Origin: Pararhizobium sp. IMCC3301
GTDB lineage: Bacteria; Pseudomonadota; Alphaproteobacteria; Rhizobiales; GCA-2746425
Length of the DNA stretch: 64,000 nt
Direction: 5' to 3'
NCBI RefSeq assembly: GCF_030758315.1
Contig: NZ_CP132336.1
Location: 62,001 to 126,000, forward strand
In this document: positions 44,516 through 52,621 of the stretch, one piece after another
How the letters are laid out: every line of letters begins with the position of its first letter
Position numbering within the stretch: position 1 is the stretch's first letter
Position numbers and translations under genes: made by a program
The notes under the pieces: model-generated
Database searches by the model: none
Told to the model about the DNA's origin: nothing
The model's input: only the letters and a program-made list of their open reading frames with translations

Positions 44516-44524
44516 TGTGCAGCA
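44516..44524. promoter_or_regulatory. Candidate integrase arm site near attR
   Basis: TGTGCAGCA, the same 9-mer found twice near attL. A related TGTGCTACA lies at 44492-44500. Both are between the integrase start and attR. Confidence 0.45.
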
Positions 44525-44612
44525 AAACAAGCGTTTTAATAAACCGTGAGTTTACGGATAATCCGAAAAACTATTTTATTTCAATAGGTTACATGCATAT
44601 TGGCTTGGGAGT

Positions 44613-44629
44613 AAATGGCGGATGGGGTG
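44613..44629. repeat. attR, 17-bp repeat within the tRNA-Ser 3' end
   Basis: AAATGGCGGATGGGGTG, identical to 32260-32276. Fourteen of its bases (44616-44629) belong to the tRNA gene, including the encoded CCA and acceptor stem, so integration keeps the tRNA intact. Confidence 0.9.
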
Positions 44630-44705
44630 GGATTCGAACCCACGGTACGCTTTCACGCACGCCGGTTTTCAAGACCGGTGCCTTCAACCGCTCGGCCACC
44701 CATCC
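44616..44705 (-). tRNA. tRNA-Ser(UGA)
   Basis: 90 nt including the encoded CCA. Acceptor stem GGATGGG pairs with CCCATCC; the anticodon stem CCGGT/ACCGG encloses loop CTTGAAA with anticodon TGA. A long variable arm (GCGTGCGTGAAAGCGTACC) is present as expected for serine. The T loop is TTCGAAT. It is the integration site of the element on its left. Confidence 0.97.
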
Positions 44706-44944
44706 AGCAACTCGTTAAGCGATATACAGCCCTATCTCTCAATCCGTGATGAAATGCAAGGGGTAGTGTCGGGCAATGTGGTGATGAAAGCCGTTAACAC
44801 AAAAACCACCATGAAAACGATTGTTAAAGCTCTGTTAACTGTAGTTGATTCAATTTAACGAAAATTTTGCTTCAAATTGAATCACTGCTCGCCATGCGGC
44901 AAAACTTCATGCTTAAAAGAATGCTTCTTTTGAAAGGACATTCT

Positions 44945-45787
44945 TTGCCATACCGCCAAATCAACACGGACCTCTTCAACAAAAGCAGACTTCTGGTGAT
45001 TGGTGCGCTTGCACTTTCATTGTCTGCCTGCGGCAGCAGCAGCAGCAGCCGGATTGATCCAAAATATGGTGTAGCCGCCAGCCCGCGGGTGTCCAAAGCC
45101 GCCTATATTCCCTCGGGCGGCGGCCGCTATCAGGTTGGCAAGCCTTACAAGATTGCCGGACGCTGGTATGAGCCGAAAGAAGTCAACCGCTATGAGAAAT
45201 CCGGCGTCGCATCCTGGTATGGCGATGCCTTTCATGGCCGGCGCACAGCAAATGGCGAAATCTACAATATGAACTCGTACAGCGCCGCCCATCCCACATT
45301 GCCGTTGCCGAGCTATGTCCGGGTGACAAATCTGGCCAACCGGAATTCGGTCGTTGTCCGGGTGAATGACCGCGGCCCGTTTGCCCGTGACCGCCTGATC
45401 GATCTGTCAAAACGAGCCGCCGATGCCCTGAACTTCAGAAATCAGGGTTTGGCAAAGGTTCACGTCAGTTACCTCGGCAAGGCTCCGGTAGAAGGCGGCG
45501 ACGCTGCCTTTCTGGCAGCCTCTGTCGTCATCAAAGGTCAGCCCGGACCGATGCGTCGGCGCGCCGACGCCACGCCGGACGCACCGGCACTGATGATGGC
45601 AGAGACTGGTGCCGACACCGGACCGGCTGGAGCGGCGCAGGTTCCGATTGCCTATCGGGACAACCGCCCCATTATTTCCGGCCCTGGTAGCGGATCTGGT
45701 ACCGGACCTGCGCTGCTATGGAGCGGTGATCGCCCCACAGTAGGACAATCTGTTGCTTCAATTCAGGGGTTTGGGCCTGCTCAATAG
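44945..45787 (+). CDS. rlpA: RlpA-family septal ring lytic transglycosylase lipoprotein
   Basis: About 280 residues. The frame is open from 44867, but a TTG at 44945 has AAAGGA six bases upstream and gives a compact lipoprotein signal (KSRLLVIGALALSLSAC, lipobox cysteine near residue 29). The double-psi barrel domain carries GVASWYGDAFHGRRTANGEI, the histidine in SYSAAHPTLPLP and the aspartate in VVRVNDRGPFARDRLIDLSK. RlpA cleaves glycan strands lacking stem peptides at the septum. No SPOR domain follows, unlike many family members; the tail is low-complexity. Start choice is less certain than the function. Confidence 0.88.
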   Translation: MPYRQINTDLFNKSRLLVIGALALSLSACGSSSSSRIDPKYGVAASPRVSKAAYIPSGGGRYQVGKPYKIAGRWYEPKEVNRYEKSGVASWYGDAFHGRRTANGEIYNMNSYSAAHPTLPLPSYVRVTNLANRNSVVVRVNDRGPFARDRLIDLSKRAADALNFRNQGLAKVHVSYLGKAPVEGGDAAFLAASVVIKGQPGPMRRRADATPDAPALMMAETGADTGPAGAAQVPIAYRDNRPIISGPGSGSGTGPALLWSGDRPTVGQSVASIQGFGPAQ

Positions 45788-45894
45788 AACCTGTTCGTCA
45801 ACCAGCTCTGCAGACAGCAAACCGGTTTTTGCACGAAAAAATCCGGATTCTGACGTTCTGACGTTTTAGCCCTCTTGTCTTGTTTTGACGGGCG

Positions 45895-47088
45895 ATGCAT
45901 CTTGCTGCCATGCACCAGATTTCGACCCCATTGAAAACGCTCCTGTTCGCCATGGCCTGGCTTTTGCCGGCCTGTCTTGTGCTGGCCAGCCAGCCTGCAT
46001 CCGCACAATTGTATCAAAGCCGGGCCCAGCAGGCGATTCTGATTGATATGGAAACCGGCAGCATTCTGTTTCAGCAGGATGCCGCTCGGGCAGCCCCCGC
46101 AGCTTCTCTTGTGAAGTTGATGACAGCCGCCATTGTATTTGACGCCCTGAAACAGGGCGAGATCACGATGCAGACCGAATTTGTCGTCAGTGAATATGCC
46201 TGGCGGACCGGTGGTGCACCCGCAGGTGGGTCCACCATGTTTGCCGAACTTGGGTCAAGTATTGCGGTGGCTGATCTGCTGCGCGGCCTCATCATTCAGT
46301 CCGGCAATGATTCCGCCATCATTCTGGCAGAAGGCCTGTCCGGCACCGAGCAGGAATTCGCCAAGCGCATGAACCGGTTTGCCGTGACACTGGGGTTGCA
46401 CGATTCCACCTTTGGCAATTCCAATGGCTTGCCGCATCCCGATCAGCTTCTTTCGCCGCGCGATCTGGCCAGGATCGCGCGATATATCATCGAGGACCAT
46501 CCGGATTATTACGGAATTTTCGCTGAGCGGGACTTCACCTGGAACGGCATCCGTCAGACCAACAGGAATCCGCTGCTGACTGCGCCCATTGGTGCCGATG
46601 GGCTGAAGACCGGCCGCACCGACGAGGCCGGTTATGGTCTGGTCGGGTCTGCAATGCAGAATGGCCGGCGTCTGATCGCAGTTCTGATGGGTCTGAAAAC
46701 TGAAGCGGACCGGGCGCTTGATGGAAGACGGCTGTTGGAATGGGGGTTCACCGCTTTTGACGCGGTGGAAGTGTTTCCAGCAGGGCTCACAGTCGGGCGT
46801 GTCCGGATTTATGGAGCTGCAACCGGGCGTATCGGTGCCGAAACCAAGACCCCGGTTGTCGCATTGATGCCGAAACAAAGCCGGGATGCGCTTGAGGCGC
46901 GTGTGATCTATACCGGTCCGATCTCGGTTCCGGTCACCAAGGGCGACAAGATCGCAGATCTGGAAGTCTATAGCGGCAACCGGCTGATCGTGATTGCGCC
47001 CCTGTTCGCCTCTGAGAGCGTGGCGACTGCCGGCGTTCTGAAACGGGCTGTTGGCGGCGTCGGCGAGTTTCTGTTCGGGTGGTTGTAG
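45895..47088 (+). CDS. D-alanyl-D-alanine carboxypeptidase (penicillin-binding protein 5/6, DacF type)
   Basis: 397 residues (or 392 from the ATG at 45910). An N-terminal signal (LKTLLFAMAWLLPACLVLAS) ends near PASAQL. Active-site motifs: SxxK in AASLVKLMTA, SGN in IQSGNDSAIILAE, and KTG in DGLKTGRTDEAGYG. The C-terminal 100 residues form the beta-rich PBP5 domain and an amphipathic end (GVGEFLFGWL) for membrane attachment. It trims peptidoglycan pentapeptides in the periplasm. tmk follows after one base, as in other alphaproteobacteria. Confidence 0.95.
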   Translation: MHLAAMHQISTPLKTLLFAMAWLLPACLVLASQPASAQLYQSRAQQAILIDMETGSILFQQDAARAAPAASLVKLMTAAIVFDALKQGEITMQTEFVVSEYAWRTGGAPAGGSTMFAELGSSIAVADLLRGLIIQSGNDSAIILAEGLSGTEQEFAKRMNRFAVTLGLHDSTFGNSNGLPHPDQLLSPRDLARIARYIIEDHPDYYGIFAERDFTWNGIRQTNRNPLLTAPIGADGLKTGRTDEAGYGLVGSAMQNGRRLIAVLMGLKTEADRALDGRRLLEWGFTAFDAVEVFPAGLTVGRVRIYGAATGRIGAETKTPVVALMPKQSRDALEARVIYTGPISVPVTKGDKIADLEVYSGNRLIVIAPLFASESVATAGVLKRAVGGVGEFLFGWL

Positions 47089-47089
47089 T

Positions 47090-47755
47090 ATGAGTGCGGA
47101 CAAGGCCAGAGCTATGGGCCGGTTCATAACTTTTGAAGGCGGCGAGGGCAGCGGAAAATCCACCCAGGTCAAACTTCTCGCCGGCCATCTGCGCGGTGCC
47201 GGTTATGCTGTTCTGGAAACACGGGAACCGGGCGGTTCGCCGAATGCGGAAGCGATCCGGGAATATCTGCTCAGCGGCAAGGCGGAAGACAAGGGTCCGA
47301 AAGCGGAGGCCATGTTGTTTGCTGCTGCCCGCATGGACCATCTTGAAAACACCATCCGCCCCGCCCTGCAGGCGGGAACCTGGGTTCTGTGTGACCGGTT
47401 CATGGATTCCACGCGGGTCTATCAGGGATTGGATCTGGATGCGCAGACCATTGATCTGCTGGAAAAAATCACTGTTGAAAAAACCCGCCCGGACATGACC
47501 ATCTTGCTGGATCTGCCGGCAAAGGAAGGGCTTAATCGCGCCCGGATGCGAGATCCTGATGCAGTCAGGGACCGGTTTGAGAAGGAAGAAGAGCCAGTTC
47601 ATGAAGCGCGGCGGCAGGCTTTTCTCAAGCTTGCGGATTCTGATCCGGGACGGATTTCTGTGTTTGACGCGTCCAGGCCTGCCCATATCGTTGAAACGAT
47701 GGTCTGGAAAGCGTGCCGCAGGCGGTTCGATATCAGGACGCCGATGGGAGTTTAA
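47090..47755 (+). CDS. tmk: Thymidylate kinase
   Basis: 221 residues from the ATG at 47090, which follows the carboxypeptidase stop by one base; an ATG at 47114 is also possible. P-loop FEGGEGSGKST, the DR motif in VLCDRFMDSTRVYQG, and TREPGGSPNAEAIREYLLSG are diagnostic. It phosphorylates dTMP to dTDP. In related genomes holB usually follows tmk; here a convergent secreted-protein gene is found instead. Confidence 0.95.
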   Translation: MSADKARAMGRFITFEGGEGSGKSTQVKLLAGHLRGAGYAVLETREPGGSPNAEAIREYLLSGKAEDKGPKAEAMLFAAARMDHLENTIRPALQAGTWVLCDRFMDSTRVYQGLDLDAQTIDLLEKITVEKTRPDMTILLDLPAKEGLNRARMRDPDAVRDRFEKEEEPVHEARRQAFLKLADSDPGRISVFDASRPAHIVETMVWKACRRRFDIRTPMGV

Positions 47756-47803
47756 CGCGAGATGCGTTCACTCATCGAATGCGCAATAGATATAAAAAGG
47801 TCG

Positions 47804-48322
47804 TCAATTCGCCTGTTTGCGCCAGTCCGGAACATCGAATTTGCTGCGGCAGGCTTCAACCAGCTTCGCCGTATTATATTGGGCGATTATGTCCGCTTCC
47901 CAGCTTTCAGGGTCTGCCGCCACCTTCCGAAACGTCCAGTCGGCGCGCTCAATGCTGGCGCAGGCCTGTTGACTGACACTGTTTCGGCTGGCGCGTAACA
48001 CAATGACGGCCATCGAGGATGCAGTGCGGCCCATATAGAAATAGAGCCATTTCCTGTCTTCATCTGAATATGTGCCGCTGTCGACAGCCTTGCCGAGCGC
48101 ATTATAAACCGCATTACACAGCAGATAATCGGCATTTGCAGAACTCAGCGAGTTTTCATTCTGTTTCTTCAGACATTGCATCCACAGCCCCAGGGCCTGC
48201 TCCGACACAGAAACCTCCTGATCCGCAGGGCTCGGCTCGCTTTGAGCCAATGCGGCCAAAGGCCCGAGCATCAGCGACAGCGATACAGAAGTACGCAGAC
48301 AGGCCAGACGGAACATTGTCAT
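47804..48322 (-). CDS. Unrecognised secreted protein
   Basis: 172 residues with a signal peptide (MFRLACLRTSVSLSLMLGPL, cleavage near ALAQS). The mature part has four cysteines (LWMQCLKKQ; DYLLCNAVY; QQACASIER; LVEACRSKF) that could form two disulfides, and is mostly helical. No family is recognised. It is convergent with tmk and divergent from the CoA-transferase gene. A periplasmic location is the only confident statement. Confidence 0.75.
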   Translation of the reverse strand: MTMFRLACLRTSVSLSLMLGPLAALAQSEPSPADQEVSVSEQALGLWMQCLKKQNENSLSSANADYLLCNAVYNALGKAVDSGTYSDEDRKWLYFYMGRTASSMAVIVLRASRNSVSQQACASIERADWTFRKVAADPESWEADIIAQYNTAKLVEACRSKFDVPDWRKQAN

Positions 48323-48504
48323 GTTTCCCGGTCATTTGCAGATTGGAAGAAGTAGTCAGGTTCGGGCAGAATCTGTCAATAAATTTGCGGGCTGTTCACA
48401 AAAGTTTGTCCGTTCCCTTTGACAGCAGTGAGCGGACCGGATTTTGACCTGCGCAGTGATCCTTGGCACATTACTGTGGCATTGCCTGCAAACCGGAGTA
48501 AGTC

Positions 48505-50439
48505 GTGACCAACAAGATCATTTCCCTTGAGGCCGCCGCCGGTCTTGTCGCCAGCGGAGATACCATCACAACATCCGGATTTGTTGGCATCGGTGTGCCT
48601 GAATATCTGTTGAAAGGGCTTGAAACCCGGTTTCTGCAGAGCGCGCAGCCAACCGGTTTGACCCTGTTGTTTGCTGCAGGGCAGGGCGACGGCAGTGAAC
48701 GCGGCTTGAACCATCTTGGTCACAAAGGCCTGTTGCAGCGGGTGGTCGGCGGCCATTGGGGGTTGATCCCGAAAATTGCCAGTCTGGCAATTGAGGGCAG
48801 TATTGAAGCCTATAATCTGCCCCAGGGCGTCATCAGCCACCTTTACCGTGATATTGCTGCCGGAAAACCCGGCACAATTTCCCGTGTCGGCCTGGAAACC
48901 TTTGTCGATCCGCGTGCTGACGGTGGCAAAATCAACCCGCAGACCAGTGAAGATCTTGTCACTTTGATGCAGATCGATGGCGAAAACTATCTGTTTTACA
49001 AGGCATTTCCAATTGATGTGGCATTGCTGCGCGGAACCACCGCAGATCCTGCCGGCAATATCACGATGGAACGCGAAGCTTTGATAATTGATAATCTTGC
49101 TCAGGCCATGGCGGCAAAAAATTCAAACGGCATTGTCATTGTCCAGGTGGAGCGCACCGTCGCGCCGGGATCGCTCAATCCGCGCGATGTGGAAATCCCC
49201 GGCGCTCTTGTCGATGCGGTCGTGGTTGCTCCCGCGAAGGATCATATGCAGACATTCGCAACCGCTTACTCACATGCCTATGCAGGCAAATACCGCGTTG
49301 AGGCAGATACAATGCCTGCCATGAAACTGACTGCGCGCAAGATCATTGCAAGGCGAGCAGCATTTGAACTGCCGATCAACGGTATGGTCAATCTGGGTAT
49401 TGGCATGCCCGAAGGTGTCGCGTCAGTGGCCTCGGAGGAAAAGCTGCTCAACCATCTGACGTTGTCGGCCGAACCCGGCATCATAGGCGGCCAGCCCGCA
49501 TCAGGGCTGGATTTCGGTGCCGCGGTCAATACCGATGCGATTATAAATCAGGCACAGCAATTCGATTTTTACGACGGTGGCGGGCTTGATCTTGCCGTTC
49601 TGGGAATGGCCGAGGTCGATGGCAGCGGATCGGTCAACGTCTCGCGCTTCGGACCCAGATTGGCCGGTGCAGGCGGTTTCATCAATATCAGCCAGAATGC
49701 GCGCGCGCTGGTCTATGCCGGAACCTTTACCTCCGGCGGGGCTGAATTGCGGCTGGAGCAGGGGGCACTGGTAATTGAAACAGAAGGCCGAGTGAAAAAG
49801 TTCGTTGCTGCCGTAGAGCAAATCACGTTTTCCGGTCCAAGAGCGGCCCGTCTGTCCCAGCCCGTGCTGTATGTGACGGAAAGATGCGTGTTTCGGCTGA
49901 CATCCGGCGGGCTGGAACTGCTGGAAATCGCGCCGGGGATCGATCTGGAGCGCGACATCTTGTCGCTGATGGATTTCGAACCCGTCATTCATGAAATAGC
50001 CACCATGGACCAGCGCATCTTCCAGTCAGCGCCGATGGATTTGCGGGTCGACCTGCTGCATCTGGATCTGGCCGACCGGATTGCGCTTGACCCGGCCAAA
50101 GGGCAATTGTTCATCAATTTCGAGAAAATGCGGATTCGCAACCAGCATGATGTCGCTCTGATACAGGCGCGTGTCGAGGAGATCTGTTTGAAACAGTCCG
50201 AACCGGTCGATGCCATCGTCAATTATGACGGAACCATCATTGATCCGGATATCGAAAGCGCCTATGCGCAGATGGTCAAGGATCTGGAAGACCGCTTTTA
50301 CCGCACCGTTACACGCTATTCAGGATCCGCCTTCATGCGCCTCAAACTTGGCAAAGTGTTTGAACGTGACACCGCTCCGCACATTTTTGAAACGGCCGAC
50401 GAGGCCCGGCGGTTTCTGGCCCATAAGACTGAGCCCTGA
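48505..50439 (+). CDS. Acyl-CoA:acetate/3-ketoacid CoA-transferase with C-terminal extension
   Basis: 644 residues from a GTG start preceded by CGGAG. Both halves of the CoA-transferase fold are in one chain, as in E. coli YdiF. First half: GDTITTSGFVGIGVPEYLLK. Second half: GMVNLGIGMPEGVASVASEE and the catalytic glutamate in LSAEPGIIGGQPASG (about residue 323). The conserved core ends near residue 512. About 130 extra residues follow (from DLLHLDLADRIALDPAKGQL), with VNYDGTIIDPDIESAYAQMV; I do not recognise this part. The enzyme swaps CoA between short-chain acids; exact acids are unknown. Confidence 0.9.
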   Translation: MTNKIISLEAAAGLVASGDTITTSGFVGIGVPEYLLKGLETRFLQSAQPTGLTLLFAAGQGDGSERGLNHLGHKGLLQRVVGGHWGLIPKIASLAIEGSIEAYNLPQGVISHLYRDIAAGKPGTISRVGLETFVDPRADGGKINPQTSEDLVTLMQIDGENYLFYKAFPIDVALLRGTTADPAGNITMEREALIIDNLAQAMAAKNSNGIVIVQVERTVAPGSLNPRDVEIPGALVDAVVVAPAKDHMQTFATAYSHAYAGKYRVEADTMPAMKLTARKIIARRAAFELPINGMVNLGIGMPEGVASVASEEKLLNHLTLSAEPGIIGGQPASGLDFGAAVNTDAIINQAQQFDFYDGGGLDLAVLGMAEVDGSGSVNVSRFGPRLAGAGGFINISQNARALVYAGTFTSGGAELRLEQGALVIETEGRVKKFVAAVEQITFSGPRAARLSQPVLYVTERCVFRLTSGGLELLEIAPGIDLERDILSLMDFEPVIHEIATMDQRIFQSAPMDLRVDLLHLDLADRIALDPAKGQLFINFEKMRIRNQHDVALIQARVEEICLKQSEPVDAIVNYDGTIIDPDIESAYAQMVKDLEDRFYRTVTRYSGSAFMRLKLGKVFERDTAPHIFETADEARRFLAHKTEP

Positions 50440-50458
50440 GGCAGGGCGCATTTCGGGA

Positions 50459-51259
50459 TCAGGCAGGGACCGGGGTTCCGTCCCAGGCGATCACCTGTCC
50501 GCTCTGTTTTGCTGTCAGGGATGAAAGGGATTTGAGCAGATGCGCTGCTGCCTGCTCTGTGGTGAACAGCTTGTCGTCGGGCACATTTGCCTGAAACGGC
50601 TTTGATAGACCGGTGTCCACCGTGCCGGGATGCAGGCCAACACAGATCGCCTCACTATGGGTTCTGGACAGCTCAATCGACGCGGTTTTCAGTATCTGGT
50701 TCAAGGCGGCCTTCGAGGCGCGATAGCTGTACCAACCACCCAGCCTGTTATCGGAAATGCTGCCGACACGGGCCGAGAGTGCAGCAAAAACGGATCGGCC
50801 GGATTTCGGTAGCAGTGGCAGGAAATGTTTTGCAATCAGAGCTGGCGCAACAGCATTGGCTGCATAAATTTCCTGCATATTGGCGCATGACAGATCGCGC
50901 CAGGATTTTTCCGGACCATTGCCATTGGCCGTCTGCAGTGCACCGGTAGCCACGATTATCAGACGGACAGGCGCGCAGGCGTTGCCGTCCATGCTGGATC
51001 GGACCGTTGCGGCGGCCTGCACAAGCTGAGGCTCCTCCAGTGCATCGGCGCGCAGGCACGTCACTATGCGCTCCTGCGCCGCCATATCTCGCCGGTTGAC
51101 AGCAAATATCCGGCCTTCTGGTGTATTTGAGAGGTTCCGATCTGAAAGGGCAGCGATCGCTTTCTGCATAAGAGCACTGCCAATGCCACCGCTGGTGCCA
51201 AAGATTATCGCGCTGAATGGCGTTGTGAATCCGAAATCACCAGCACCGTCTCTATTCAT
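50459..51259 (-). CDS. Short-chain dehydrogenase/reductase (C-factor-like)
   Basis: 266 residues from the ATG at 51259. The frame is open to 51364, but that start would lie inside a terminator hairpin. The NAD(P)-binding motif is AIIFGTSGGIGSALM; the catalytic YxxxK is in GWYSYRASKAALNQILKTAS. Related to cell-cell signalling C-factor type SDRs and SDR proteins of unknown substrate. It lies downstream of the 26-codon gene and its terminator. Confidence 0.85.
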   Translation of the reverse strand: MNRDGAGDFGFTTPFSAIIFGTSGGIGSALMQKAIAALSDRNLSNTPEGRIFAVNRRDMAAQERIVTCLRADALEEPQLVQAAATVRSSMDGNACAPVRLIIVATGALQTANGNGPEKSWRDLSCANMQEIYAANAVAPALIAKHFLPLLPKSGRSVFAALSARVGSISDNRLGGWYSYRASKAALNQILKTASIELSRTHSEAICVGLHPGTVDTGLSKPFQANVPDDKLFTTEQAAAHLLKSLSSLTAKQSGQVIAWDGTPVPA

Positions 51260-51349
51260 CCGGAAAATCTCGCTGTGTTCTCGATCGCAGTCAGCCGCTG
51301 TGCTGGCAAATAGCGCATTTTCTGCACAAGGCGAGTGTCTTTCATCCAC

Positions 51350-51380
51350 AAAAAAAGGGGTCACCTCGGTGACCCCTTTT
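51350..51380 (-). terminator. Rho-independent terminator after the 26-codon gene
   Basis: On the minus strand AAAAGGGGTCAC, loop CGAG, GTGACCCCTTTT, then a run of T. The 12-bp stem is perfect and the T run has about seven bases. It ends the short transcript that starts to its right. Confidence 0.9.
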
Positions 51381-51420
51381 CGTGAGATACAGGCAGGCTC
51401 ACAAAAGCCCGGACTGTGTT

Positions 51421-51501
51421 CTAGCGCGCTGCCAGAGGTTGCTCCGACACCGTTCCGTTCAACACGGCATTCCCGGCCTGCGTAAGATCTTCACTCGACA
51501 T
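51421..51501 (-). CDS. Very small gene encoding a 26-residue peptide
   Basis: ATG at 51501 is preceded by AAAGGAGGTGATCTG, an almost ideal ribosome binding site. The product is MSSEDLTQAGNAVLNGTVSE followed by QPLAAR and a TAG stop at 51421. The strong terminator 40 bp downstream makes this a self-contained transcript of roughly 200 nt. The peptide is soluble, slightly acidic and without cysteine or a membrane segment. It could be a small regulatory protein, a precursor peptide or a leader. No family is recognised. Confidence 0.65.
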   Translation of the reverse strand: MSSEDLTQAGNAVLNGTVSEQPLAAR

Positions 51502-51755
51502 CAGATCACCTCCTTTCAATTGTTGAAAACACAATTAGGCTAACACAGGATGGGCGATTCGAAACAATTTTCTCCCGCAACAGGCAAAAATCTGGAAAAA
51601 TTAAAGCAATAGGTCGGGCAGCCCGGTAATGCCTCTTTAATTTGCGCAGTGCATACCGTACATACGGCTCATAAAATGACTGCCGGCCCCTTGCGAATCC
51701 CACCTGGAAGGCGGCTCCCTAGAAGGCGGTTCTCTGAACAACAATAGGAATTCTG

Positions 51756-52406
51756 ATGTACGATCCCGTTAGCCAGGCAACGAATATGCTGATCCCCATG
51801 GTGGTGGAACAGACCAACAGAGGGGAACGCTCCTACGATATTTTTTCTCGGCTGTTGAAAGAACGCATTATCTTCATCACCGGCCCGGTTGAAGACGGGA
51901 TGTCGACTCTGGCCTGTGCGCAATTGCTGTATCTGGAAGCAGAGAATCCGAAAAAGGAAATTTCGCTTTACATCAATTCTCCAGGCGGCGTTGTCACCTC
52001 GGGTCTTGCGATCTATGACACGATGCAGTTCATCAAGCCTGCTGTGTCCACGCTGTGCATCGGCCAGGCCGCTTCGATGGGGTCATTGCTGCTGACTGCA
52101 GGAGAGAAGGGCATGCGCTTTTCGTTGCCGAATGCCCGGATCATGGTGCATCAGCCTTCGGGTGGATTTCAGGGGCAGGCGTCAGATATTGCTCGCCATG
52201 CCGACGACATCGTCAAACTGAAGCGACGCCTGAATGAAATTTATGTCAAACACACCGGTCAGGACTATGACATGGTTGAGAATACGCTCGACCGGGACCA
52301 TTTCATGACCGCTGAAGAAGCCAAGAGCTTTGGTCTGATAGACAGCGTCGTCGCAAATCGTGTTGATTCTGACGCAAACAAGGACAAATCCGGTAAATCC
52401 AAATAG
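51756..52406 (+). CDS. clpP: ATP-dependent Clp protease proteolytic subunit
   Basis: 216 residues. Catalytic serine in [19 protein letters not shown], histidine in [20 protein letters not shown], and aspartate in the following region ([20 protein letters not shown]). Starts [20 protein letters not shown], with the short propeptide seen in alphaproteobacteria. It forms the tetradecameric protease chamber served by ClpX, encoded next. The upstream 250 bp is shared with the divergent 26-codon gene. Confidence 0.97.
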   Translation: MYDPVSQATNMLIPMVVEQTNRGERSYDIFSRLLKERIIFITGPVEDGMSTLACAQLLYLEAENPKKEISLYINSPGGVVTSGLAIYDTMQFIKPAVSTLCIGQAASMGSLLLTAGEKGMRFSLPNARIMVHQPSGGFQGQASDIARHADDIVKLKRRLNEIYVKHTGQDYDMVENTLDRDHFMTAEEAKSFGLIDSVVANRVDSDANKDKSGKSK

Positions 52407-52621
52407 GTTGGATTGTGCTTTGATGAAATGCAACCCGGACGTAGTGTATGGATCAACACCGATCCTTAAGACCTTCGTGGTTGGATTCTAGAATGTTTTT
52501 GTGCCACAAGTTTCTGGCGACGGTTTCCGGGGGCTGCTGCTTTTCAGCGCTTTACTCTGGTTGTGACCGTCATATGCTTGAGACCTGTGGGGCCAAACCT
52601 GTTAGTGTGAAGGTAGACTAA

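Larger units (their letters stand above)
32260..44629. mobile_element. Integrated phage-satellite-like element at tRNA-Ser(UGA), about 12.4 kb
   Basis: Bounded by a 17-bp direct repeat, AAATGGCGGATGGGGTG, at 32260-32276 and 44613-44629. The right copy is the 3' end of an intact tRNA-Ser gene. The integrase gene lies beside the right end. Cargo: P4-type primase-helicase, small and large terminase, portal, fused prohead protease/capsid, gpW-like connector, DUF2190 protein, two small unknowns, one 221-residue unknown and a reversed HEPN-like pair. There are no tail, baseplate, lysis, repressor or excisionase genes that I can recognise. This is too small for a complete phage but complete for making and filling a capsid, which is the pattern of capsid-forming satellites. 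A deleted prophage remnant is the main alternative; all genes appear intact, which argues against decay. Confidence 0.88.

Noticed and set aside
32260-44629. A gene transfer agent
   Set aside because: GTA clusters have tail genes and no integrase or att sites; this element has its own integrase, tRNA att repeats and replication gene.
32260-44629. A complete temperate prophage
   Set aside because: No tail, baseplate, lysis or repressor genes and only about 12 kb between well-defined att sites.
43267-44718. 483-codon frame on the plus strand spanning the integrase and tRNA-Ser
   Set aside because: Antisense to the integrase and runs through the tRNA gene; a shadow.
52407-52621. Gap between clpP and clpX examined for a small RNA or gene
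   Set aside because: No hairpin with T run, no ribosome binding site with a sensible frame.
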